Source of the DNA: Saccharothrix longispora
GTDB lineage: Bacteria > Actinomycetota > Actinomycetes > Mycobacteriales > Pseudonocardiaceae
NCBI RefSeq assembly: GCF_030852425.1
Contig: NZ_NSDM01000006.1
Location: 186,001-250,000 of the forward strand
Length of the DNA stretch: 64,000 nt
Direction: 5' to 3'
Positions 8,986-16,213 of this stretch are shown piece by piece. Position numbers and translations under genes: made by a program. The first letter of the stretch is position 1, and each line of letters opens with the position of its first letter. Under the pieces are notes generated by a model, which saw only the letters and a list, made by a program, of their open reading frames with translations, had not been told where the DNA came from and did no database searches.

Positions 8986-10429
8986 TCGACCACGTCATCA
9001 GGCCGCGCAGGCCCGGGTAGACCGCCTTCGGCTTGTACGTGCCGCAGTCCGTCCCCTTCGTCAGGCAGTCGAACGACTTCCGCACCTCGGCGACGGAGGT
9101 GAACCCGTTGCCCGCGTTGATGCTCGCGGGCAGCCCGATCGCCACCTGGTCCTGCCGCAGGCCGGGGAACACCTTCGTCGCGTCACCGCGCACGGGGAAC
9201 CCCGCCAGGACCATGTCGGCCATGCTGACGTGGAAGTCGTGGCCGCCCATGAAGTGGTACTGGTTGTCCAGGCCCATGATCGGGCCGGAGTTGTAGTGCT
9301 GGACGTGCAGCAGCGTCAGGTCGTCGCGCAGGGCGTGGATGACGGGCAGGTACGCCCCGGCCCGCGGGTCCGCGCCGCCCGCGCCGCCGTAGAACTGGTA
9401 GCCGACCTGCACGAAGAACGTCTCCGGCGCCATCGTGAGCACGAACCGGGCCCCGTAGCGGGCTTTCAGCGCCTTGAGCGCGGAGATCAGGTTGACGACG
9501 ACCGGCGTGGTCGGCGACCGGAAGTCGGTGTCGTTCGCGGCGAGCGACAGCGAGTGCCCCTCGAAGTCGACGTCGAGCCCGTCCAGGCCGTACCGGTCGA
9601 TGATGGCGGAGGCGCTGCGGACGAACGCGTCCCGCGCCGCCGTCGTGGACAGCTGCACCTGGCCGTTCGCGCCGCCGATGGAGATCAGCACCTTCTTGCC
9701 CTTGGCCTGCTTCTCGCGGATGCCCGCGATGAACTCGGCCTCGGACTCGACGTTCGGGCACTCGGCCACGGGGCACTGCGCGAACCGCAGGTCGCCGGAC
9801 GTGGCGGAGGTGGGTTCGGCGAAGGAGAGGTTGATGACGTCCCACTCGTCGGGGACGTCCTTCATCCGGATGTAGCCGGAGCCGTTGGCGAAGCCGGCGT
9901 GCAGGTAGCCGACCAGCACCTTCTTCGGCAACCCGGTGACCGGCGGCGGCGGCGTCGTTGTGGTGGTGGTCGTCGTGGTGGTGGTGGTGGTGGTCGTCGT
10001 CGTGGTGGTCGTGGTGGTGGTGGTCGTGGGCGCCCCGGCGCACGGCGCGCCGTTGATCCGGCAGGCGGCCGGGCTCGCGGTCCCGGAGGCGTTGAACCCG
10101 AACGTCACCGTGGCGCCGGGCGCGACGGTCCCGTTGTACTCGCGGTGGGTGAACGAGTAGCGCCCGCCCGAGTTGGTCTGGAGGGCGTCCCAGTAGGCGC
10201 CGACCGACGTCCCGGCGGGCAGGTCGAACTCGACCTTCCACCCGGAGATCGCCGCGCTGGTGTCGTTGCGGATGGAGAACTGGGCCGTGTACCCGCTCTC
10301 CCAGCTCGACGTCTTGGCGAACGTGGCCGTCACCGACGCGGCGTAGGCGGGGGTCAACCCGACCGCCGCGGCGCCGGCCACGAGGGCCACCACCGCCGCC
10401 ACCCGGGCGAACAGGACTCTGCGCGACAT
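8921..10429 (-). CDS. secreted GH18 chitinase with CBM2 domain
   Basis: 502 residues. Signal peptide to about residue 30 (LTPAYA-A), a CBM2-type binding domain (about 31-130, ending with the Cys pair CRINGAPC), a linker of 25 consecutive Thr (135-159) plus four Pro, then a GH18 catalytic barrel. The catalytic motif is DGLDVDFE with the acid Glu290; SIGG (250-253) is the second family motif. It hydrolyses chitin outside the cell, probably as an endo-type bacterial chitinase of the ChiC/ChiD kind. ATG at 10429 follows GGGAGG. A DasR-like box lies in its promoter, fitting induction by chitin breakdown products. Confidence 0.9.
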   Translation of the reverse strand: MSRRVLFARVAAVVALVAGAAAVGLTPAYAASVTATFAKTSSWESGYTAQFSIRNDTSAAISGWKVEFDLPAGTSVGAYWDALQTNSGGRYSFTHREYNGTVAPGATVTFGFNASGTASPAACRINGAPCAGAPTTTTTTTTTTTTTTTTTTTTTTTTTPPPPVTGLPKKVLVGYLHAGFANGSGYIRMKDVPDEWDVINLSFAEPTSATSGDLRFAQCPVAECPNVESEAEFIAGIREKQAKGKKVLISIGGANGQVQLSTTAARDAFVRSASAIIDRYGLDGLDVDFEGHSLSLAANDTDFRSPTTPVVVNLISALKALKARYGARFVLTMAPETFFVQVGYQFYGGAGGADPRAGAYLPVIHALRDDLTLLHVQHYNSGPIMGLDNQYHFMGGHDFHVSMADMVLAGFPVRGDATKVFPGLRQDQVAIGLPASINAGNGFTSVAEVRKSFDCLTKGTDCGTYKPKAVYPGLRGLMTWSINWDRHNGFEFSRSHRAYLPR

Positions 10430-10468
10430 CGGACCTCCCAGTGGTGGCGGCCTCCAGGTGGAAAGAAT

Positions 10469-10495
10469 TGGACTAGACCACAGCGTCACTGTCAA
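10469..10495 (-). promoter_or_regulatory. chitinase promoter with DasR-responsive-element-like box
   Basis: On the minus strand a TTGACA -35 hexamer (10490-10495) is followed by TGGTCTAGTCCA (10480-10469). This differs in one position from the dre core TGGTCTAGACCA recognised by DasR, the N-acetylglucosamine-responsive GntR repressor. A partial second copy, TGGTCTTGAC, overlaps the -35. Paired 12-bp repeats of this kind are known in streptomycete chitinase promoters. It lies about 40 bp before the ATG. Confidence 0.65.
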
Positions 10496-10570
10496 GACCA
10501 CCCGGCGGGGTGGTTGACCCGCCGCCCCGGCGGGTACCTCGCACGCGCGTTCGAGGAAGAGGAGAAGCAC

Positions 10571-10759
10571 GTGGACCGCAACCCCGAGAAGGACCCCGCC
10601 GACTGGACCACCGGTGACGAGCCGATGACCGGACCGCAGGAGTCCTACCTGAACACGCTGGCCCAGGAGGCCGGCGAAGAGGTGCCGGACGGGCTGACCA
10701 AGGTCGAGGCGTCGCAGCTGATCGACCGACTCCAGGAGGAGACCGGACGCGGCAAGTAG
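10571..10759 (+). CDS. DUF3072 small protein
   Basis: 62 residues. Matches the DUF3072 pattern: acidic N-terminus with DPADWTTGDEPMTGPQ, then SYLNTLAQEAGEEVPDGLTKVEASQLIDRLQ. It is cytoplasmic, with no cysteine and no membrane segment. The GTG start has an excellent GAGGAGA ribosome site six bases upstream. Function unknown in the family; the second half resembles short helix-hairpin segments seen in DNA- or nucleotide-associated proteins, but that is only a guess. Free-standing, between divergent chitinase and a convergent enzyme gene. Confidence 0.8.
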   Translation: MDRNPEKDPADWTTGDEPMTGPQESYLNTLAQEAGEEVPDGLTKVEASQLIDRLQEETGRGK

Positions 10760-10774
10760 CCGGACGAGGCGCGC

Positions 10775-10798
10775 GGGCGGGGCCGACCGGCCCCGCCC
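10775..10798. terminator. bidirectional intrinsic terminator
   Basis: GGGCGGGGCC (10775-10784) pairs with GGCCCCGCCC (10789-10798) around a GACC loop, between the convergent DUF3072 and spermidine-synthase-like genes. Confidence 0.7.
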
Positions 10799-10803
10799 GT
10801 CAC

Positions 10804-11520
10804 TCAGCCGGCCTTCGTCGCCAGGTAGACGGTGCTGGTCGCGTCCCGCTGCTGGAGGGGGTTGTGGAAGCGGACCACCTCGGGCCTGACCTCGACGAAG
10901 ACGTCCGCCAGCGCCGCCGCGTAGTCGTCGTCCGGCGGCTCGTTCGACCACAGCGCGAACACCCCGCCGGGGTGCAGCCGCCCGGCCACGCGCGCGATGC
11001 CGGCGGGCTCGTAGAAGTCGGCGTTGCCGGGGTGCAGCAGGTGGCGCGGCGAGTGGTCGATGTCGACCACGATCGCGTGGAACAGCCGGTCGGGCGCCGC
11101 CGGGTCGAACCCGCCGCCGGCGCGCGACATCGCGAAGAAGTCGCCGTGGAGCAGGGTGCAGCGGGGGTCGGCGGCCAGTTCCCGACCTCCCGGCAGGAGC
11201 CCCTGGCGGTGCCAGTCGATGACCTCGCCCAGGGCGTCGACGACCAGCAGCGAGCGGACGGCCCGGTTCTCCAGCACGGTGCGCGCGGTGTAGCCGAGGC
11301 CGAGGCCGCCGACCACCACGTCCAGGGGCGCGGACCCGCCCTCCAGCGCCAGGCGCGCCAACTCGACCTCGGACACGGTGAACAGGCTCGACATCAGGAA
11401 CTCGTCGTTGAGCTTGATCTCGTGGACCTCGCGGTCGAACACCGGGTCCCAGCGGCGGCGCAGGACCAGTTCGCCGAGGGGCGTCCGCCGCCAGTCGAGT
11501 TCTCGGAAACGCGCGCTCAT
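10804..11520 (-). CDS. spermidine-synthase-like Rossmann methyltransferase-fold protein
   Basis: 238 residues. It has the order and motifs of the polyamine synthase superfamily: an N-terminal strand region, HEIKLNDEFLMSS, then the nucleotide-binding segment VVVGGLGLGYTARTVLE with acidic LLVVDALGEVIDWH, and HAIVVDIDHSPRHLL. Closest in pattern to actinobacterial spermidine-synthase-like proteins of unknown substrate. The canonical aminopropyltransferase GGGDG loop is GGLGLG here, so genuine aminopropyl transfer is doubtful. Stand-alone, divergent from a PhyH-family oxygenase. Confidence 0.7.
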   Translation of the reverse strand: MSARFRELDWRRTPLGELVLRRRWDPVFDREVHEIKLNDEFLMSSLFTVSEVELARLALEGGSAPLDVVVGGLGLGYTARTVLENRAVRSLLVVDALGEVIDWHRQGLLPGGRELAADPRCTLLHGDFFAMSRAGGGFDPAAPDRLFHAIVVDIDHSPRHLLHPGNADFYEPAGIARVAGRLHPGGVFALWSNEPPDDDYAAALADVFVEVRPEVVRFHNPLQQRDATSTVYLATKAG

Positions 11521-11722
11521 GGGGATTGCCTCCGGATCGGTTCACGCCCCGGCCGCGGTCGGCTGCCACAGCGGCATCGGCGCACGTCGGACGATCCCCG
11601 ATGATCGCAGCAGGCTTGAGCACCGGCCGAAGAGGCACCACCGGATGCTTTTACAACGTTGAAATAGCGGCCGGCCGCGATTACGTTCGGGCTGAGGCCG
11701 ACCGTCACCGGAAGGGGTCGTC

Positions 11723-12538
11723 ATGACCGGCACCGACGTGGACACCGCCGTCCGCGGACTGCACACCGACGGGATCGCCGCATTGCGCGGCGCCTTCGAG
11801 CCCGAGTGGGCCGACCGCCTGCGCGAGGACGTCGAGGCGCTGTTCCGGGAGGCGATGGCCCGCCCCGACGGCGCGATCGGCCGCGGGCCGAACCGGTACT
11901 ACGTCGAGGTCCACCCCGAGCGGATCGGCGGGTTCCTCGACCTGGTGACCCACCCGTGGGTGGACGCCGTCGCCCGGGCGGTGCTGGGACCGGACTACCG
12001 GGTCGTCGAGATCGGCTTCGACGTGCCGCTGCCGGGGGCGGTCGCGCAGCCGTGGCACCGCGACTTCCCGGCGCCGCGCGAGACCGTCGAGGAGCGCCGC
12101 CTCACCTCGCTGGCGTTCAACGTGACGACGGTGGACACGGTCCCCGAGATGGGCCCGTTCGAGATCGCCCACGGCACCCAGTGGGACGACGGGGCGGACT
12201 TCGACCACGGGATGTTCCCGCCGAAGTCCGCCTACCCGCGCTACGAGGGCCTCGCCCGGCGCAAGTTGCCCCGGCGCGGCGACGTCTCCGTGCGCTCGGC
12301 GCTGACGATCCACCGCGGCACGGCCAACCGGTCCGACTCCTCGCGCCCCGTGCTGGTGCTCGGCCTGGTCGCCGCGGGCGTGGAGAACGACCGCAACGAC
12401 CTGGTGGTCAGCCGCGCCTACCACGAGCGGCTGCCCGCCGAGGTCCGCGCGCACCTCGGGTGCCGGGTCGTCGACGAGCTGGAACCGCTGGTGCAGAAGC
12501 ACACCATCGAGGGCCTGGTGATGGGCGCGACCGACTAG
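11723..12538 (+). CDS. phytanoyl-CoA dioxygenase (PhyH) family protein
   Basis: 271 residues, an Fe(II)/2-oxoglutarate oxygenase fold. The iron facial triad is visible as His-x-Asp in QPWHRDFP and a distal His in LTIHRGTANRS, with a following Arg (RPVLVLG) suited to 2-oxoglutarate. The N-terminal half has the DGIAALRGAFEPEWADRLREDV segment typical of PhyH proteins. The substrate cannot be deduced; bacterial members act on small hydroxylatable metabolites. Monocistronic, with a strong terminator directly after the stop. Confidence 0.8.
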   Translation: MTGTDVDTAVRGLHTDGIAALRGAFEPEWADRLREDVEALFREAMARPDGAIGRGPNRYYVEVHPERIGGFLDLVTHPWVDAVARAVLGPDYRVVEIGFDVPLPGAVAQPWHRDFPAPRETVEERRLTSLAFNVTTVDTVPEMGPFEIAHGTQWDDGADFDHGMFPPKSAYPRYEGLARRKLPRRGDVSVRSALTIHRGTANRSDSSRPVLVLGLVAAGVENDRNDLVVSRAYHERLPAEVRAHLGCRVVDELEPLVQKHTIEGLVMGATD

Positions 12539-12569
12539 CGCCCCGCCGGGGGCCGACCCCGGCGGGGCG
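12539..12569. terminator. bidirectional intrinsic terminator
   Basis: A 13-bp perfect stem (12539-12551 with 12557-12569; CGCCCCGCCGGGG and complement) with loop GCCGA begins at the base after the PhyH stop. It lies 9 bp beyond the stop of the convergent S8 peptidase gene. Confidence 0.75.
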
Positions 12570-12577
12570 TGCGGGGG

Positions 12578-14128
12578 TCAGCCGAGGAAGTAGCCGAGGC
12601 CGCCCTCGGTGATCTGGCCCTCGCAGTTCGGGTCGGGGGACTCCATGTGGTCGCCGGTGCCGCGCACGAGGCAGCGGTAGATCGCGTGCGCGCCCGCGGT
12701 CGGGGCGTCGTGGGCGTAGCCGAGCAGGCCGACGCGGGCCTGGCCCTCGCAGTTCGGGTCGTACGAGGTGAAGTTGTCCCAGCCGCCCACCAGGCAGCGG
12801 TACAGCGGGTGGGTGCCGGGGGCCTGGGCGGTGAGCAGCCTGCCCAGCGCGCCCTCCGTCGCGTACCCGGGCGCGCCCGTGGTCGAGGTCAGGTGGTCGG
12901 CCCCGCGCAGGTAGCGCACCGCGACCACGGTGGACGGGCCGCCGGTGGTCGTGCCGGTGTGGAGCAGGCGGTTCGGCGAACCCGCGCCCGGGTCGGTGAC
13001 CTTGCCCGGCGTGGCGGCGTCCACCAGCGCCGCCTGGACGGCCGCGGGCGCGTCGCCGGGGCGTGCCGCCAGGTGCAGGGCGGCGGCACCGGCCACGTGC
13101 GGAGTGGCCATCGACGTGCCGCTGATGGTGTTCGCGGCCGCGTCGCCGGTGTGCCAGGAGGAGGTGATGCTCTGGCCGGGGGCGTACAGGTCGGTGCACC
13201 TGCCGTGGTTGGAGAACGAGGCGCGCGCGTCGCCGCTGGTGGAGGCGTTGACCGTGATCGCCTCGCCGACCAGCGCGGGGCTGTAGCCGCAGGCGTCGGC
13301 GTTGGAGTTGCCCGACGCCACGGCGTAGGTGACGCCCGAGGCGATGGAGTTGCGGATGGCGGCTTCCAGCGGTGCGGTGGCGGCGGACGCCGCCGCACCG
13401 AGGCTCATGTTGGCCACGGCCGGCTTGACGGCGTTCGCCGTCACCCAGTCGACGCCGCTGATGACCTGGGCGAACGTGCCGGAACCGGCGCAGTTGAGCA
13501 CGCGCACGGCGACCAGCCGCACGCCCTTGGCGACGCCGTACTGGCTGCCGCCGATCGTGCCCGCGACGTGCGTGCCGTGGCCGTTGCAGTCGGTGTTGGT
13601 GCCGTCGACGGCGTCGTGGCCCCACGTCGCGCGACCGCCGAACGTGGTGTGCGTGGTGCGGATGCCCGTGTCGAGGACGTACGCGCGCACGTTCTCGGCG
13701 GTCGTGCCGTAGGTGTACGAGGAGTCCAGCGGCAGGTCGCGCTGGTCGATCCGGTCGAGCCCCCACGACGGCGGGTTGGGCTGCACGTCGACGGCGCGCA
13801 CCAGGCCGTCCTCGCTCACCGACGCCACGGCGGGGTCGGCGGCGAGGCGCCTGGCCTCGGACGCGCTCGCGTCGACCGCGAACCCGCGCAGCGCGTGCCG
13901 CCACGTGGCGGTGACCGTGCCGCCGTGCTTCGAGGTCAGGTCGGACGCCCGCACGACCACGTCGTCCTTGAGCACCACCACGTACCGACCGGGCACGGCG
14001 GTGCCGGCGGCGGCGACGGCGATGTCCGCCTCGGCCGCGCCCGCCTGCGGCGCGGTCACCACCAGGCCGACCGCGAGCACGGCGGCACCCGTTAAGCCCT
14101 TCGCACCAACGACTCTGCGCTTCACCAA
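12578..14128 (-). CDS. secreted S8 family serine peptidase with three C-terminal repeats
   Basis: 516 residues. Signal peptide to about 32, an inhibitor-I9 propeptide (about 46-115, GRYVVVLKDD), then a proteinase-K/aqualysin-type catalytic domain with Asp153 (VLDTGI), His184 (GHGTHVAGT) and Ser339 (GTSMATPHVAG). From residue 403 there are three tandem repeats of about 35-40 residues (403-440, 441-481, 482-516). The last two share YRCLV...DPNCEGQ and end in LGY, resembling DUF5648-type repeat modules. The repeats probably bind a surface or substrate and may be disulfide-stabilised. Divergent from dacB across a 22-bp palindrome. Confidence 0.88.
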   Translation of the reverse strand: MVKRRVVGAKGLTGAAVLAVGLVVTAPQAGAAEADIAVAAAGTAVPGRYVVVLKDDVVVRASDLTSKHGGTVTATWRHALRGFAVDASASEARRLAADPAVASVSEDGLVRAVDVQPNPPSWGLDRIDQRDLPLDSSYTYGTTAENVRAYVLDTGIRTTHTTFGGRATWGHDAVDGTNTDCNGHGTHVAGTIGGSQYGVAKGVRLVAVRVLNCAGSGTFAQVISGVDWVTANAVKPAVANMSLGAAASAATAPLEAAIRNSIASGVTYAVASGNSNADACGYSPALVGEAITVNASTSGDARASFSNHGRCTDLYAPGQSITSSWHTGDAAANTISGTSMATPHVAGAAALHLAARPGDAPAAVQAALVDAATPGKVTDPGAGSPNRLLHTGTTTGGPSTVVAVRYLRGADHLTSTTGAPGYATEGALGRLLTAQAPGTHPLYRCLVGGWDNFTSYDPNCEGQARVGLLGYAHDAPTAGAHAIYRCLVRGTGDHMESPDPNCEGQITEGGLGYFLG

Positions 14129-14194
14129 ACCTCCAGCGTCGGGTTCCGGCCACCGAGCGTGGCAGTGCCCGGCACGGGGTGTGCTGCGGCAGCC

Positions 14195-14216
14195 CGAACC
14201 CGGTCGACCGGGTTCG
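14195..14216. promoter_or_regulatory. 22-bp perfect palindrome between divergent genes
   Basis: Half-site CGAACCCGGTC at 14195-14205 is followed immediately by its exact complement at 14206-14216, with no spacer. It lies between the start of the S8 peptidase (14128, minus) and dacB (14290, plus). This size and symmetry suit a dimeric repressor operator. The regulator is unknown. Confidence 0.45.
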
Positions 14217-14289
14217 TCAAATCTTCACAGGCCCTCCGGATGCGTGGAGAATCCCTGCCGTCCGCTCCCCGCGCCCGTCAGGAGTCCCG

Positions 14290-15837
14290 ATGCGCAGACC
14301 ACGGTCGTTCGCCCTCGCGCTGACCGCCGCGCTGCTGGCCGCGGTCCCGGCCGCCGACCTCGCCACGACCGCCGCCGCGCGGGAGGACCCGCTGGCCCGG
14401 GACCTCGGCGCGATCCTCGCCGACCCGGGGTTCAGGGGCGCGGACGTGGGGTTGGTCGTCCGCCGGGCCGACACCGGCGAGCCGGTGTTCGGCAGCGGCG
14501 GCGCGCGGCGCGGGCAGCCCGCGTCCAACGGGAAGCTGCTCAGCTCCGCCGCGGTGCTCGACGTGCTCGGCCCGGACCACCGATTCAGCACGACCGTGTC
14601 GGCGAGCGGCGCCCTGCGCGGCGGGGTGCTGGCGGGCGACCTGCACCTGCGCGGCACCGGCGACCCGACCGTGCTCGCCGCCGACTACGACGCGCTGGCC
14701 GCGAAGGTGGCGGGCAGCGGGGTCAGGCTGGTGCTCGGCCGGCTCGTGGGCGACGACACCTGGTTCGACTCCGTGCGCCTGGGCACGGGGTGGGCCTGGG
14801 ACGACGAGCCGTACTACTACAACGCCCAGATCTCGGCGCTGACCGTCTCCCCCGACACGGACTACGACGCCGGGACGGTCGTCGTGCGGGTCGCGCCCGG
14901 CGCGGCCGGCGCGCCGGCGACCGTGACCACCGAACCCCCGACGGACCACGTCACGATCGACAGCACCGCCGTGACCGGTCCGGCCGGGTCGGCGTCGAAC
15001 GTGTCCGTCGAGCGGCGGCGCGGCACCAACGTGATCAGCGTGCGCGGCAGCGTGCCGGCGGGCGGCGGCGCCGAGAGCGAGTGGAGCACCGTCGAGGACC
15101 CCGCGGGCCTGGTCACGTCCCTGTTCCGCGACGCGCTGTCCCGGCACGGGGTGCGGGTCCTCGGCGGCACGTCGACCGGCGCGACCCCGGCGGGCGCCCG
15201 GCCGCTCGGCGAGCACCTGTCGATGCCGCTGTCGCGGCTGCTGGTGCCGTTCATGAAGCTGAGCAACAACATGCACGCCGAGATCCTGGTGAAGTCCGCC
15301 GGGCGGGCCGCGTTCGGCGAGGGCAGCTGGGACGCGGGGCTGCGCGCGGTCTCGGCGAAGCTGGGCGGGCTCGGGGTCGACGCGGCGGCGCTGTCGCTGT
15401 GGGACGGCTCGGGGTTGTCGCGGATGAACCAGGTATCACCCGACCAGGTGGCCTCGCTGCTGCTCGCGGCGCGGGGCAGGCCGTGGTTCCCGGTCTGGTA
15501 CGACTCGCTGCCGGTGGCCGGGGCGAGCGACCGGATGGTCGGCGGCACGCTGCGCAACCGGATGCGCGGCACGCCGGCCGAGGGCAACGCGCACGCCAAG
15601 ACGGGCAGCCTGACCGGGGTCAGCGCGCTGTCCGGCTACGTGACCACGGCGGCGGGCACCCCGCTGGTGTTCTCGATGATCAGCAACAACACCCTCACGT
15701 CGGCGAGGCCGCTGGAGGACGCCGTCGTGGTGCGGCTGGCGGGCGACCGCGACGGCCAGGCCCCGCCGCCCACCACCGCGACCGCGCGGACCGAGGAACC
15801 GGTCGACGTGGAGTGCAGCTGGGTCAAGGCCTGCTGA
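14290..15837 (+). CDS. dacB: D-alanyl-D-alanine carboxypeptidase/endopeptidase (PBP4, S13)
   Basis: 515 residues. Signal peptide to about residue 30. Class C penicillin-binding protein motifs are all present: SxxK as S79-N-G-K (PASNGKLLSS), SxN as SNN in KLSNNMHAE, and KTG in AHAKTGSL. It trims or cleaves peptide cross-links in the cell wall. The ATG at 14290 with AGGAG upstream is chosen because it gives a clean signal peptide. The C-terminal tail after residue 485 is a short Thr/Glu-rich stretch ending in two Cys (VECSWVKAC), unusual for the family. Confidence 0.87.
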   Translation: MRRPRSFALALTAALLAAVPAADLATTAAAREDPLARDLGAILADPGFRGADVGLVVRRADTGEPVFGSGGARRGQPASNGKLLSSAAVLDVLGPDHRFSTTVSASGALRGGVLAGDLHLRGTGDPTVLAADYDALAAKVAGSGVRLVLGRLVGDDTWFDSVRLGTGWAWDDEPYYYNAQISALTVSPDTDYDAGTVVVRVAPGAAGAPATVTTEPPTDHVTIDSTAVTGPAGSASNVSVERRRGTNVISVRGSVPAGGGAESEWSTVEDPAGLVTSLFRDALSRHGVRVLGGTSTGATPAGARPLGEHLSMPLSRLLVPFMKLSNNMHAEILVKSAGRAAFGEGSWDAGLRAVSAKLGGLGVDAAALSLWDGSGLSRMNQVSPDQVASLLLAARGRPWFPVWYDSLPVAGASDRMVGGTLRNRMRGTPAEGNAHAKTGSLTGVSALSGYVTTAAGTPLVFSMISNNTLTSARPLEDAVVVRLAGDRDGQAPPPTTATARTEEPVDVECSWVKAC

Positions 15838-15870
15838 ACCCCGCGGGGGTCCCCCGACCGCCGTCGGGCC

Positions 15871-16047
15871 TCAGTTGTCGCCCTCCTGGTCGTCGCCGTC
15901 CTGCTCGTCACCCTGGTCGCCGTCGTTCTGCTCGACGCCCGGGTTGCCGTCGTCGCCGCCACCGCCCCCGTTCTCGCACCCGGCCCCGAGGGACAGGAAC
16001 AGGGCGGCGGCGGCGATCAGCGCGGCGAAGGGCTTCTTCACGGTCAT
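15871..16047 (-). CDS. small exported acidic protein, possible lipoprotein
   Basis: 58 residues, found by reading the strand directly. MTVKKPFAALIAAAALFLSL is a good signal sequence, followed by GAGCEN, a weak lipobox (Gly instead of Leu at -3). The rest is only Gly, Asp, Glu, Gln, Asn and similar (GGGGDDGNPGVEQNDGDQ and on), giving a highly acidic mature peptide. No recognised family. It could bind cations or be a surface peptide. It starts upstream of a cluster of TTGTCCGG motifs shared with the divergent ABC transporter operon. Confidence 0.55.
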   Translation of the reverse strand: MTVKKPFAALIAAAALFLSLGAGCENGGGGGDDGNPGVEQNDGDQGDEQDGDDQEGDN

Positions 16048-16071
16048 GCCCGTCCGGTACCCGCCCGACCA

Positions 16072-16151
16072 CCGGACAAAACGGACCGCCCGTTGTCCGG
16101 ATCACCGCGGGTGCCCCGGACAACACGACGCGTTGTCAGGTTGTTGTCCGG
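16072..16151. promoter_or_regulatory. cluster of five TTGTCCGG motifs
   Basis: TTGTCCGG or its complement occurs at 16072-16079 (reverse), 16093-16100 (forward), 16116-16123 (reverse), 16133-16140 (forward, one mismatch, TTGTCAGG) and 16144-16151 (forward). The second and third form a perfect 9-bp inverted repeat (GTTGTCCGG, 15-bp spacer). The cluster fills the gap between the small exported protein and the ABC permease gene, so it probably serves one regulator controlling both. Confidence 0.5.
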
Positions 16152-16213
16152 AACTGCGAAGGGGGTGGACCGAAGTCCTCCGCCGGGGCCGGTCACCGGG
16201 TTACCGTCCGCTG

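Noticed and set aside
9936-10160. Val-rich plus-strand frame
   Set aside because: It is the reverse reading of the chitinase Thr linker.
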